Source: Halorhabdus sp. BNX81
GTDB taxonomy: Archaea > Halobacteriota > Halobacteria > Halobacteriales > Haloarculaceae
Length of the DNA: 64,000 nucleotides
NCBI RefSeq assembly: GCF_029229925.1
Contig: NZ_CP107254.1
Location: forward strand, 1,426,001-1,490,000
Reading direction: 5' to 3'
Shown here: positions 13,340 to 21,893 of the stretch, in pieces
Numbering within the stretch: the first letter of the stretch is position 1
Layout: every line of letters starts with the position of its first letter
Translations under genes and position numbers: made by a program
The notes under the pieces: generated by a model
The model's input: the letters and a program-made list of their open reading frames with translations, nothing else
What the model was told of the DNA's origin: nothing
Databases searched by the model: none

Positions 13340-14314
13340 ATGACAGGCCGATCCGTCAAAACAAGCAAGGCGATTCACCGGCGGACCGGGAAGACGTTTT
13401 ACGTCGCCACCAGATTGCTTCCCGAACGAGTTCGTGAGGCAACGTACGCGCTATACGCGTTTTTCCGGATTGCTGACGATGTGGTCGACCGCCCGGACCC
13501 ACCTGACGACGATACACAGCGACAGCATCTCGAAGCGATCCGTGCTGCAGCGAAGGGCGACACCCCGCCGTCGGACGTCCTCACGGAAACCGACCGTGAA
13601 GTCCTAGAGACGTTCCGGACGCTGGCGACCGAGGCGGACATCGACCCTGAAGAGATCGACGTCTTCATCGATGCGATGGCTCAGGACATCGATCACTCTC
13701 GATACGACACCTACGAGGAGTTGCGCGGGTACATGCGCGGCTCCGCGGCTGCCGTCGGGAACATGATGCTGTCGGTCATGGACCCGCCCGAAAGCGAGGC
13801 GGCCAAACCCCATGCCAGATCCCTGGCCGAAGCCTTCCAGTTGACGAACTTCGTCAGGGACGTCCGTGAGGACATCTGCGAGTACGACCGGGTGTACCTG
13901 CCAGCGGAGACCCTGGACCAATACGGCGTGACGGAGCCACAGCTTCGAACGGGCGAGATGTCCCAGGATGTCGCTGCCGTGATCCGGACCGAACTCCACC
14001 GGACGGAGTCGCTGTACCGTCACGGCGTGGCCGGCATCCGGTATCTCCCCGAGGACTGCCAGTTCGCCGTCCTGCTCTCGGCTGTGCTGTATGCGGACCA
14101 CCATCAACAGATCCGACAGCTCGACTACGATGTGCTCGGTGGAGACGCGTCGCTGACGATGACGAGACGGCTGTGGCTGGTCGTCCGAACCTGGTATCAC
14201 TGGCGACGAACCCGGGATCCGGAGGCCGCGTTCTACGCAGCCAGCGCCATCTCCGAAGACGGGCCGGCGAGCAACCGACCGGAACCGCAGTTGCGCCCGG
14301 ACCACGTACTCTAA
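13340..14314 (+). CDS. crtB: Phytoene synthase
   Basis: 324-residue trans-isoprenyl diphosphate synthase of the phytoene/squalene synthase family. It condenses two geranylgeranyl diphosphates to phytoene, the first step to lycopene and the C50 bacterioruberins of haloarchaea. The two aspartate-rich metal sites are visible: ADDVVDRPD (about residues 50-58) and NFVRDVREDI (about 170). The N-terminus HRRTGKTFYVATRLLPERVR is typical. The open frame extends 189 bases further upstream, but the ATG at 13340 gives the family N-terminus and leaves a promoter with a palindrome. No other carotenoid genes lie in the window. Confidence 0.9.
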   Translation: MTGRSVKTSKAIHRRTGKTFYVATRLLPERVREATYALYAFFRIADDVVDRPDPPDDDTQRQHLEAIRAAAKGDTPPSDVLTETDREVLETFRTLATEADIDPEEIDVFIDAMAQDIDHSRYDTYEELRGYMRGSAAAVGNMMLSVMDPPESEAAKPHARSLAEAFQLTNFVRDVREDICEYDRVYLPAETLDQYGVTEPQLRTGEMSQDVAAVIRTELHRTESLYRHGVAGIRYLPEDCQFAVLLSAVLYADHHQQIRQLDYDVLGGDASLTMTRRLWLVVRTWYHWRRTRDPEAAFYAASAISEDGPASNRPEPQLRPDHVL

Positions 14315-14410
14315 TCAGACGATCGTCGTCCCACCGGGACGACAACCGTGCCAACGAGCGCAATCGTGTCTGACGTAAAACCTATACCCGTCCCGAACAC
14401 CGGATAAGAT

Positions 14411-14770
14411 ATGGGACTAATGAGCAAAATTCTGGGGGGATCAGGTTCCTCTCGCCGGACGGATGATTACGTCGAACTCGACGCCGGTGACGCGAATACA
14501 GCCGCCCAGGATGCGGAGACGGAAGTCCGAATCGCTCGAATCGGTGACAAAAAAGACGTCATCGAAATCAAAGACGCCGTCTACGATGGGGACATCGTCC
14601 TGGCCGACATCACGCGTCACACGACACAGGATCGAAAGATGGAGCACATCACCGACGAACTCAAGCAGGTCGCAAGCGAAGTCGGCGGCGACATCGTCCA
14701 GAAAGACGACGACCAACTCATCATTACTCCGTCCGACGTTGCGGTCAATCGCGAGCGACTCGGCCGGTAG
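14411..14770 (+). CDS. sepF: Cell division protein SepF
   Basis: 119 residues. Archaeal SepF anchors FtsZ to the membrane and is essential for division in Haloferax. The N-terminus MGLMSKILGG is a short amphipathic membrane-targeting segment; after a linker, the SepF core follows (ARIGDKKDVIEIKDAVYDGDIVLADITRHT..., to the C-terminal IITPSDVAVNRERLGR). Length fits archaeal SepF. A TATA-like ACCTATAC lies about 25-33 bases upstream, so translation is probably leaderless. It stands alone between crtB and a convergent gene. Confidence 0.9.
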   Translation: MGLMSKILGGSGSSRRTDDYVELDAGDANTAAQDAETEVRIARIGDKKDVIEIKDAVYDGDIVLADITRHTTQDRKMEHITDELKQVASEVGGDIVQKDDDQLIITPSDVAVNRERLGR

Positions 14771-14790
14771 ACGGGTCCCGCCGACTTCGA

Positions 14791-15183
14791 TCAGACCGAG
14801 TCAGGCGCATCCGCGTCGTCTTCGACCGATCGCTTCATCGAATCGCGACGGGATTTGGCGTCCCGGCCCGTCGCCATCTCCAGAAAGTCGTTTTTGACGT
14901 TGACCGCGTCCTCGGCGGCGTCGACGTGCCCTTCAGCGATAACCTCCTCCGCAGGCCGCTCTTCGATATCGAGGGCGAGTTTGTCCTTTTTGCTCCCGTA
15001 CGGAACAGTCCCGACGGTAACGCGCTCGAACACCGGGTTGTCCGGATCCTCGACGATGTATAGTTCAGTATCGTTGTACGGTTCCGTTCCCGAGATGGGG
15101 CCGAAGTACTCTTCGACCGTCTCTCGCATGTCCGGAACCCTGTCTTCGAGATACTCGCCGCGCCGCATCTTGTACTCGCGCAT
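14791..15183 (-). CDS. DUF5611-type conserved haloarchaeal protein
   Basis: 130-residue acidic protein with no known function. It starts MREYKMRRGEYLEDRVPDMR and contains DPDNPVFERVTVGTVPYGSKKDKLALDIEERPAEEVIAEG, described here as two blocks around residues 47-66 and 67-86. I recognise this as a family conserved across haloarchaea (DUF5611 from memory). The C-terminal third is helical and basic-acidic (RDAKSRRDSMKRSVEDDADA). It converges with sepF and lies 48 bases downstream of the zinc-ribbon gene on the same strand. Confidence 0.75.
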   Translation of the reverse strand: MREYKMRRGEYLEDRVPDMRETVEEYFGPISGTEPYNDTELYIVEDPDNPVFERVTVGTVPYGSKKDKLALDIEERPAEEVIAEGHVDAAEDAVNVKNDFLEMATGRDAKSRRDSMKRSVEDDADAPDSV

Positions 15184-15231
15184 AGGGGCCCGTTCGATAC
15201 TGTCGGGTTTACCCTTTTCGCGTCGGATTGA

Positions 15232-15993
15232 TCACGCCGCCTCGATGGCGAGCATCCCCTGATGACACTCGGGACAGTAATCCCCCTCACGGAGCGACGA
15301 CGACTCGATCGGGGTCGTAAATCCACACTCGCGACACCGAAACTCGCCGTCAGTGACGGTCCCGGACTCGGCGTCCGTCCGTTCGATATCGGATTCCGCC
15401 TGTTCCAGATCCGGATCGCTGCCCGACCAGACCTCCGCCTGGTCGTCCGCCACCGAGGCGGCTTCCTCGGCCATGCCGTCGGCCGGGTGGTCCGATTCGT
15501 TGCCCGGCGTGTCCGGTTCGTTTTCCTCGGCGTGGCTGACTGTCTGTGTTGGAGCCCCGGCATCGGCCTGGGCTTGTTCGTCAGGTTCGGACTCGGGCCA
15601 CTCGCCGGGATCGCGGTCGAGTTCCTCGTCTGCATCGTCTTCGAGAATAACGCCGTCGTCCTCGGCAGCGGACTCGAACTCCGTCGCATCCTCGGACGGT
15701 TCCGCCGTCGTCGTGTCGACGTCATCGACCGGTTCGCCCTCCTCGGCGTCGACGATTTCGGCGTCCGATTCTGTATCCGCTGTCGCTTCGTCGGTCGATT
15801 CCTCGCCAACGTCGTCCGGTGTCTTGATCGTGGTTACTTCCGTGTTCTCGGAGACGACGCGCGTTTCCCCACACCGGGCGCACGTTTCGATCTCTCTGAT
15901 CGTGCTAACGACCTCGTTTCCCTGTTCTTCACGGTCGCGCTCGACGGTGGTCTCACCGAAGTCGTGACCGAGCAGCGAACACTTGATACCCAT
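15232..15993 (-). CDS. Zinc-ribbon protein with long acidic linker (DUF7093-like)
   Basis: 253 residues. The N-terminus MGIKCSLLGHDFGETTVERD carries a first Cys/His cluster (C5, H10 region, then CARCGE near residue 37). The middle of about 150 residues is almost entirely Asp, Glu, Ser, Thr and Ala and is predicted disordered. The C-terminus holds a second ribbon, CRECGFTTPI...DYCPECHQGM. Such proteins are common in haloarchaea; the function is unknown. The start at 15993 rather than the in-frame ATG at 15999 is supported by a TTATAA box 25-30 bases upstream (16018-16023), which gives a leaderless transcript. Confidence 0.75.
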   Translation of the reverse strand: MGIKCSLLGHDFGETTVERDREEQGNEVVSTIREIETCARCGETRVVSENTEVTTIKTPDDVGEESTDEATADTESDAEIVDAEEGEPVDDVDTTTAEPSEDATEFESAAEDDGVILEDDADEELDRDPGEWPESEPDEQAQADAGAPTQTVSHAEENEPDTPGNESDHPADGMAEEAASVADDQAEVWSGSDPDLEQAESDIERTDAESGTVTDGEFRCRECGFTTPIESSSLREGDYCPECHQGMLAIEAA

Positions 15994-16080
15994 TGCCATG
16001 AAGTGGCCACCTGCGAGTTATAAGCGTACTGCTTGGACAGTGGGGACAAGTGTAAGACCTGCCGCCGCAAACGTATTGGT

Positions 16081-16374
16081 ATGCAAGCGAAGCCGGAGTA
16101 TCGTGACCGGGATGAGACGGACGTGGCGGTGCTCGATGCCCTGGCCGAACGTGGCGAAGATGGCATGACCGTCTTCGAGTTGCGATCGTCCGTCGACGTC
16201 GATATCGACCAACTCGAGACGGCGCTGTCGAAGCTCAAAGCTGACGACCTCATCGAAGCGACCGACGAGGGCGAACAGACACGGATCGCTCCGGATAGCG
16301 ACGTCATCGGTCCCGAAAGTGACGACGACACCGACACGTTCGTCGATCGAATCCGAGAGCGATTTTCCCTGTAA
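16081..16374 (+). CDS. Winged-helix protein (DUF6432-like)
   Basis: 97 residues. The sequence YRDRDETDVAVLDALAERGEDGMTVFELR reads as the first helices of a winged helix-turn-helix domain, followed by LETALSKLKADDLIEATDEGEQTRI, a recognition helix plus wing. A short acidic linker and a conserved C-terminal helix (FVDRIRERFSL) follow. This pattern matches a haloarchaeal family I recall as DUF6432. It is probably a DNA-binding regulator, but no target can be named. It is divergent from the zinc-ribbon gene. The open frame extends 48 bases upstream, and 16081 is chosen for the family-typical N-terminus. Confidence 0.7.
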   Translation: MQAKPEYRDRDETDVAVLDALAERGEDGMTVFELRSSVDVDIDQLETALSKLKADDLIEATDEGEQTRIAPDSDVIGPESDDDTDTFVDRIRERFSL

Positions 16375-16379
16375 TCAGG

Positions 16380-16742
16380 TCAGATCGTTACGAACACGAC
16401 CGACAGATTCTGTGCCACGATCACCATTCCGGCACCGATCATCCCGAAAAACCAGAGTCGCCATCCGGGGACTTGCTTGACTTGCTCGCGACAGGCGAGC
16501 AGGACGAAACTGGCGTAGAGGGCGACGGCTCCTTTGAGGAACACGACAGCGAAGGGATCGACCGCGAGGAGCAGCCGAAGCAGGGGATTGATTTCACTGG
16601 CCAGCGATCCCGTGACGTTTGCGGCCAACACCGTCGAAAACGTGTCTCCGATGCCCCAGATGACACCCATCAGTAGCACTAAGACGCCATACCGAGGCGT
16701 CTCGATCTCGAGTGACTGGCGGACACGATGCCGAACTGCCAT
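16380..16742 (-). CDS. Small three- to four-helix membrane protein
   Basis: 120 residues with hydrophobic segments near VLVLLMGVIWGIGDTFSTVL, AVVFLKGAVALYASFVLLA and LWFFGMIGAGMVIVAQNLSV. The pattern GDTFSTVLAANVTG...EINPLLRLLL, an aspartate in the first helix and a Glu-x-Asn-Pro turn, resembles the DUF5658 group of small membrane proteins (tentative). It is convergent with the winged-helix gene (5 bases apart). A TATA-like AT tract on the minus strand lies near 16772-16783. Function unknown. Confidence 0.65.
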   Translation of the reverse strand: MAVRHRVRQSLEIETPRYGVLVLLMGVIWGIGDTFSTVLAANVTGSLASEINPLLRLLLAVDPFAVVFLKGAVALYASFVLLACREQVKQVPGWRLWFFGMIGAGMVIVAQNLSVVFVTI

Positions 16743-16992
16743 GCAATTGCGCTAAATTCCGGCAGCCGGGGTAAAAAACACCGTGGTCGAATTATTCTTT
16801 CTGATTATTGGGTCTGGTTTCAATTTGGCGGTCAGAGAGTCTGCTATGGATTTTACCCAAATAGATAATGGAATTGAATTATCAAATGTGGAAGTAGCCT
16901 ACGTCGGCTCGTCCCCGGTGTGCGTGCCGGATCACCCGGGATCGCTCCATCGGGCATGATGGGGCCTCCGTGGTTGATCCCGATGCAGTGAG

Positions 16993-17799
16993 CTATCCTT
17001 CCGACGCCGGACTGTGTTTCGGGCCATCGCCAGCCGTTTCGACGGCCGATTGCCCGCCGCAAGTCTGACAGTCCGGCCGGGATTCGAACCCAACCTCGGA
17101 GAAGGACATCGACCGGGCATCGTATCTGAGTAGTCGCCCGGTAAGCGTCCCGTCGATATCCAGAAGTAGTTTTATCGCTTCACTCGCCTGGATCGACCCG
17201 ATTACGCTCGGGACGGCACCCAGTACGCCCGCCGTTGCACAATCCGGAACCGCGCCGTCCGGTGGTGCCTCCGGGAACAGACACCGATAGCATGGGTCCC
17301 CGCCGTCGAATGTCGAAACCTGGCCGTCAAACCCTGAAACGGCCCCGTGGACGAGTGGCCGGTCGGCCGCCGTACAGGCGTCATTCAGCGCGTAGAGGGC
17401 CGATAGACTATCAGTCGCATCGACCACGACGTCGTACCCCTCAAGTATCTCCCCATCGCCGTCGAACCGCAGCTCGTAGCGATCGACGGTGACATCGGGG
17501 TTGAGTTCGGCGACGAACTCGGCGGCACTGTCCACCTTGGCCCGGCCGATGTCGCTGGTTCCGTGGACGACCTGTCGCTGGAGGTTACTCCGCTCGACGA
17601 TGTCGTCATCGACGAGCCCCAGGGTACCGACACCCGCGGCCGCCAGATACTGGACGACGGGTGCGCCGAGCCCGCCGACGCCGACGACGAGCACGGACCC
17701 CTCAAGGAGTTTGGCCTGTCCGCTCGGGCCGATGTCGTCCATGACGATCTGTCGGGCGTAGCGATCGAGTTGCCCCTGATCCAGATCCGGTGATGGCAT
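16993..17799 (-). CDS. ubaA: Ubiquitin-like E1 activating enzyme (ThiF/MoeB/UbaA type)
   Basis: 268 residues. E1-like enzyme that adenylates the C-terminus of ubiquitin-like small archaeal modifier proteins (SAMPs) for protein conjugation and for sulfur transfer to tRNA and molybdopterin. The nucleotide-binding GVGGLGAPVVQYLAAAG, the acidic loop DDDIVERSNLQRQVVH, the active-site cysteine in VPDCATAGVLGAVPSVIG and two zinc CxxC pairs (CYRC and CQTC) are all present. Haloarchaea usually have one such enzyme serving all SAMPs. The start at 17799 gives the family N-terminus (LDRYARQIVMDDIG); the frame extends another 66 bases. Molybdenum genes elsewhere in the window (moaA, nasA) would depend on it. 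Confidence 0.9.
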   Translation of the reverse strand: MPSPDLDQGQLDRYARQIVMDDIGPSGQAKLLEGSVLVVGVGGLGAPVVQYLAAAGVGTLGLVDDDIVERSNLQRQVVHGTSDIGRAKVDSAAEFVAELNPDVTVDRYELRFDGDGEILEGYDVVVDATDSLSALYALNDACTAADRPLVHGAVSGFDGQVSTFDGGDPCYRCLFPEAPPDGAVPDCATAGVLGAVPSVIGSIQASEAIKLLLDIDGTLTGRLLRYDARSMSFSEVGFESRPDCQTCGGQSAVETAGDGPKHSPASEG

Positions 17800-17882
17800 G
17801 GCGGAAACTACTGTCTTCCGCGTGGATAAGGGATCCGCCCTAATATGAAAATGCTTAGTACACATGAACTGTCACCATCGCT

Positions 17883-18488
17883 ATGGCCCCAACCACGCCG
17901 CTTCGAAGCCCCTCCGAGTACTTTCAACGCAACGATCGCCCCTCGCTGTTACTCGGTGCTGGGATCATTCTGTCTGAAGCGATTCTCGTGGCGATCCTCG
18001 CCTGGCAGTTCCTTCGGGACGTCATGGCACAAATCGACATGTCCCCCGCTGAACGTGCCAGCGTGGAGGGTGTGATCAATAACGGCGTTTTCAGAATCTT
18101 CATCAGCATTTTTCTCGGCTGGCTGCTCATCGCCGCCATCTTGCACGTCTTCGTCTGGTTCGCCGACGGCGACCGGGGATTCGGGACGACGCTGGCGGTC
18201 GTCGGCGAGGCGGACCTGGTCTCGATCGTTCTCTTGCCGGTCACAGCCGCTGGGCTGTTTCTGATGGTTGGAACGGTCCCATCGGATCCCGCTGAAGCCG
18301 CCAGGTTCTTAGAGCGGACCGGGGTCCATTCGTCGGCGGTTGGGTTGTTCGCGAGTATCTTCGGACTCGTATGGAAAGCGAGCATCCAGGGGATTGGACT
18401 CGCCGAAGCCCACGATGTCTCCGTGAGCAAAATGCTGACGGTAACGTTCGTGCTCGGCTTTCTCGGTTTCCTGCTCAATCTGGCCTGA
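17883..18488 (+). CDS. YIP1-family membrane protein
   Basis: 201-residue integral membrane protein with about five hydrophobic segments. N-terminal SPSEYFQRNDRPSLLLGAGI and the helix beginning LLIAAILHVFVWFADGDRGFGTTLAVVGEA are typical of prokaryotic Yip1-domain proteins. Function is unknown; eukaryotic relatives act in membrane traffic. It diverges from ubaA, with 83 bases between the two starts and a TATA-like TAATATG about 35 bases upstream of this start. Confidence 0.75.
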   Translation: MAPTTPLRSPSEYFQRNDRPSLLLGAGIILSEAILVAILAWQFLRDVMAQIDMSPAERASVEGVINNGVFRIFISIFLGWLLIAAILHVFVWFADGDRGFGTTLAVVGEADLVSIVLLPVTAAGLFLMVGTVPSDPAEAARFLERTGVHSSAVGLFASIFGLVWKASIQGIGLAEAHDVSVSKMLTVTFVLGFLGFLLNLA

Positions 18489-18523
18489 GCCCTGCTGACA
18501 GGGAGTGACTTCAGCAGAGAGAA

Positions 18524-20017
18524 TCAGAGATCGTACAGGGCCCCGTACTTTTCCGTCACATACTCTAAGAAATGATCAGCGGTGTAGGCTTGCCCGGTCG
18601 CTTCCTCGATGAGGGCGTCGGTCGTGTATCGCTTGCCGTGTCGGTGGACGTTCTGCGTGAGCCACTCGTGGAGGTCCTCGAACTCACCGGCGCGAACGGC
18701 GTCGTCGATCGGGCCGATGGCCGCCTCGGCAGCATCGTAGAGTTGGGCCGCCAGCACGCTCCCCAGTGAGTACGTCGGGAAGTAGCCGAAGGTGCCGTTC
18801 GTCCAGTGGATATCCTGCAGACACCCCTCGGCGTCAGTGTCCGGCCGGATGCCCAGGTACTCCTCCATCTTGTCGTTCCAGACCGCCGGGACCTCGCTGA
18901 CGTCCAGATCGCCGGCGATCAGATCGCGTTCGATCTCGAACCGGAGGACGATGTGCATGTGATAGGTGAGTTCGTCCGCCTCGACCCGAATGGGATTGTC
19001 GTCGTAGACCCGGTTGACCGCGCAGTATGCGTCTTCGGCACTCGTTTCGATACCGAGGTGATCCTTGACAGTCGGCATGAAATACTCCCAGAAGGCGTGT
19101 GAGCGGCCGACGTGGTTCTCCCAGAGACGTGATTGTGACTCGTGGACTGTCAGGTCCCGGGCATCGCCCAGCGGCGTGCCGTACTGCTCGTCGGGAAGTC
19201 CGAGGGCATACGTCGCGTGGCCGAACTCGTGGATCGTCGAGGACAGTGAGTCGAGTGGCTTCGCCTCGTCGAACCGCGTCGTGATCCGGGCGTCGAACTG
19301 GGTCCCGGACGTGAACGGATGCGATGAGGTATCGAGTCGCCCGCGATCCCAGTCGAACCCCAGGTCCTCCAGCGCCGCACGGACCAACGCCTCCTGCTCG
19401 TCGACGGGATACGTCCCATCGAATGGACGGGGCTGGGTCACCTCACTATCGGCTATCTCGTCTATCAGTGGGACGAGTTCGTCTCGAAGTCGACCAAGAA
19501 TCCGCTCGGCGGTGTCCAGCCCGAGATGCGGTTCGAACTCCTCGAAGAGAACTGCATATGGATCACGGTCAGGGTCGATGGCTTCAGCGTACTCCCGGCG
19601 AAGGTCCACCAGCTCCTCCAAGACGGGTGCGTACGTCTCAAAGTCGTCGTCCGCCCGTGCCTGCTCCCAGACTGGCAAGGCTTCCGACGTGGCCTCCGAA
19701 ATCCGCTCGACGAGATCCCGCGGAACCTTCCGCGCACGTTCGTGTTCGCGGCGGATCTCCCGTACGACCGCTTGCTGTTCGGGGTCGAGCGACGTATCTT
19801 CGAGGGCCGCGAGGTATTCGCCCAGATCGTCGTCCGTCAGGAGATCGTGATGAAGCGTCGAGAGTGCCGACTGCTGTTTGGATCGTGCGGGTGTCCCGCC
19901 CTCCGGCATCATCACCTGTTGGTCCCACTGGAGCAAGCCGCCTGCATCGGCCACGTAGCTGAGTTGCTGTACGTGATCGAGAAACTCGTCGTACACATCT
20001 GGCGTGTCGGCTGACAT
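18524..20017 (-). CDS. M32-family metallocarboxypeptidase (Taq-type)
   Basis: 497-residue cytosolic zinc carboxypeptidase that removes C-terminal amino acids from peptides. The zinc motif HEFGH is seen in STIHEFGHATYALGLPDEQY, with the family block LTVHESQSRLWENHVGRS supplying the third ligand glutamate downstream; DIHWTNGTFGYFPTYSLG near the C-terminus is also a family signature. Length is normal for M32. No signal peptide is present. The ATG at 20017 gives the expected N-terminus MSADTPDVYDEFLDHVQQ. It is convergent with the Yip1 gene and transcribed alone. Confidence 0.93.
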   Translation of the reverse strand: MSADTPDVYDEFLDHVQQLSYVADAGGLLQWDQQVMMPEGGTPARSKQQSALSTLHHDLLTDDDLGEYLAALEDTSLDPEQQAVVREIRREHERARKVPRDLVERISEATSEALPVWEQARADDDFETYAPVLEELVDLRREYAEAIDPDRDPYAVLFEEFEPHLGLDTAERILGRLRDELVPLIDEIADSEVTQPRPFDGTYPVDEQEALVRAALEDLGFDWDRGRLDTSSHPFTSGTQFDARITTRFDEAKPLDSLSSTIHEFGHATYALGLPDEQYGTPLGDARDLTVHESQSRLWENHVGRSHAFWEYFMPTVKDHLGIETSAEDAYCAVNRVYDDNPIRVEADELTYHMHIVLRFEIERDLIAGDLDVSEVPAVWNDKMEEYLGIRPDTDAEGCLQDIHWTNGTFGYFPTYSLGSVLAAQLYDAAEAAIGPIDDAVRAGEFEDLHEWLTQNVHRHGKRYTTDALIEEATGQAYTADHFLEYVTEKYGALYDL

Positions 20018-20172
20018 ACCGAGCAGTTCGGTCGGCCCCGGCAAAGACCCGACGGTTCAGTCGGAACTCGCCGGCGACCGAACTCCCAGTTGCCCGTTCG
20101 GAGTGTGTGCATGGTCGAAAGCGGTGCAGTTCCGTAATCTGGGCCACCGGCGGAGCGAAACGCCGATCCTCG

Positions 20173-20991
20173 TCACTGTATACCCGGGAGATGTAGCTCC
20201 CCGACCCACTCGGGGGCATCCCCGCGCCACTCCTTGCTGGGTACTTCCGCCGGTGTCTTCGCAGTTTCGTACCAGGTGCTGTTCCCTCGGAGGGCCCCAA
20301 ACTGTGCACGAAGCCGGGACACGTTACCAACGCCGCGTCGGACGTACAGCGCGGGGACCGACACCGGAGTGGACCGGTAGATCGAAAGCGATGACGGGGC
20401 ACGGAACTCGTCGGTTGCCGCCAGCGCGACCCGTTCGTTGTCGAGTGCCTCCCCGGATGGGGCAGTATGCCACCGCACCCGTGTCGGCGGTACCCGCAAG
20501 TTCCCCACGCTGGCGAGCGCGGCGTGGGCCGGTGTCGAAAGCGGGTCGCCAACTGCAATCCAGCGATCCTCTGGCAGGCGGTCCAGGTCCGGGTTCCTGG
20601 TGACGATCCGCACGTCGTAGGTCATCCCGTGGTCGGTACCGCCGAGACTAGGCCACACGAGCGGGTCCACCAATTCCGCCTCCAGCGCGGCAGTCCCCGC
20701 GACGGCACCTAACTCGACCACGTCGTAGTCACCGTCAGCGAGCCCCCGGAGAAGTCTGTATTCATTGTGTGCCCGTCCGACACGCACGTTCATCAACAAC
20801 GGTAGGGCGTTCTCAAGCTGGTCGATGACCCGCCGGCGAGCAGCGGCGCGATAGTCTGTAGGGACCACAGGGGCCAGGCCGACGCGGAGCTGCCCGCCGA
20901 AGGACCTCCAGGCGTCATTAGTTGCCACAGCGGTCACCGCAAGCCCGCCGGCGCTCGTTCCCGCGAGCGCGAGCAGGCGACGGCGGTTCAT
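20173..20991 (-). CDS. Tat-exported PhnD-like binding protein, last gene of phosphorus-type operon
   Basis: 272 residues. The N-terminus MNRRRLLALAGTSAGG is a Tat signal without a lipobox cysteine; the predicted mature protein starts near QLRVGLAPVVPTDYRAAA. This fold (periplasmic binding protein type 2, PhnD/PtxB-like) binds phosphonate, phosphite or phosphate in characterised relatives, as suggested by the block GDYDVVELGAVAGTAALEAELVDPLVWP and the dipeptide-rich TPAHAALASVGN. Its start overlaps the stop of the phosphoesterase gene (ATGA), so it is the sixth and last gene of the operon. It has no permease of its own here. The ligand is inferred from family and context only. Confidence 0.75.
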   Translation of the reverse strand: MNRRRLLALAGTSAGGLAVTAVATNDAWRSFGGQLRVGLAPVVPTDYRAAARRRVIDQLENALPLLMNVRVGRAHNEYRLLRGLADGDYDVVELGAVAGTAALEAELVDPLVWPSLGGTDHGMTYDVRIVTRNPDLDRLPEDRWIAVGDPLSTPAHAALASVGNLRVPPTRVRWHTAPSGEALDNERVALAATDEFRAPSSLSIYRSTPVSVPALYVRRGVGNVSRLRAQFGALRGNSTWYETAKTPAEVPSKEWRGDAPEWVGELHLPGIQ

Positions 20992-21893
20992 TGTGGCTCT
21001 GACCCCACGCGATCGGCAGCGAGTGTGACGACTGCCTGGCCGAGATCCGTCCCAGTCGCCCCGAGCATGTAGGCCTCGGTCCGCTCTGCTGGGGTCGTGA
21101 CAGGCATCCGGCGGACGGTCGTACCCTCCGGCCCCACGTCGATGACAAGATACGATGGCGGATACGAACACAGCGCCGGCGCGATCACCTCGTGAACGTC
21201 ACCATCGCGCTGGACGGACGGAATGTGATGATGCCCGCTGACGACGAGCACCGGCCCGTGCCCGGTGAGAACGTCCTGCAGGGCGTCCGCGTTCTGGAGC
21301 GGAAAGTTCCGCCAGAATCCGCCGGTGTGTTCCGGCTGTGCGAACAGGTTGTGGTGGACGACGACCACCGGCACTCTGGGACCATCAAGCCGCTCGGCCA
21401 GCCAGTCTAGCTGGTCCTGGGAGACGCGTCCACCCCAGGTGTCACGGAGCGACCCGTCGGTGGTTGCCGCGCTGTTCAGACAGTAGACGTCGAGTCCACC
21501 GACCCGCTCACGGAACGGGTAGCCACCCGACGTGTACCGGTCGGCGAAATCTTCGACGGGCAGCACCTCGTGGTCGACGAACGACTTGGGGACGTCGTGG
21601 TTACCCGGAACCGTCAGTGGGCCCGAGAGTGGGGCGACGAGTTCGTCATAGCGGTCGAAATTAGCTGGTTCGCCGTCCTTCGTAAGGTCGCCCGCGACGA
21701 CCGTGGCATCGGGCGACGCCGACTGGATACCGTCGACAGCCCGACTGAGGAACGTCTCGGTTCGGTGGTAGCACTTCCAGGTGCCCTGTGCTCGCGTCGA
21801 CAGGTGTGGGTCAGCGATAACCCCCAATCGGGTTCGTTTGGCTGCCGTCACTGCGGGGAGGCGGGCAAGGAGGTGCCCATCGACCCCGTTCAT
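20988..21893 (-). CDS. Calcineurin-like metallophosphoesterase
   Basis: 301 residues. The binuclear metal motifs of the calcineurin superfamily appear in order: ADPHLS (D-x-H), GDLTKDG, PGNHD, VVHHNLF and SGHHH. It resembles the cAMP/glycerophosphodiester phosphodiesterase (Icc/GpdQ) branch, so it probably hydrolyses phosphodiesters or monoesters. No signal peptide is visible, so it acts in the cytosol, on substrate that has been imported. It overlaps the ATPase gene upstream and the PhnD-like gene downstream by 4 bases each, which binds its expression to the importer. Substrate unproven. Confidence 0.88.
   Translation of the reverse strand: MNGVDGHLLARLPAVTAAKRTRLGVIADPHLSTRAQGTWKCYHRTETFLSRAVDGIQSASPDATVVAGDLTKDGEPANFDRYDELVAPLSGPLTVPGNHDVPKSFVDHEVLPVEDFADRYTSGGYPFRERVGGLDVYCLNSAATTDGSLRDTWGGRVSQDQLDWLAERLDGPRVPVVVVHHNLFAQPEHTGGFWRNFPLQNADALQDVLTGHGPVLVVSGHHHIPSVQRDGDVHEVIAPALCSYPPSYLVIDVGPEGTTVRRMPVTTPAERTEAYMLGATGTDLGQAVVTLAADRVGSEPQ

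Noticed and set aside
17075-17100. GGGATTCGAACCC resembling a tRNA T-loop
   Set aside because: It lies within the coding sequence of ubaA and encodes part of a normal protein segment; no acceptor or anticodon stem is present.
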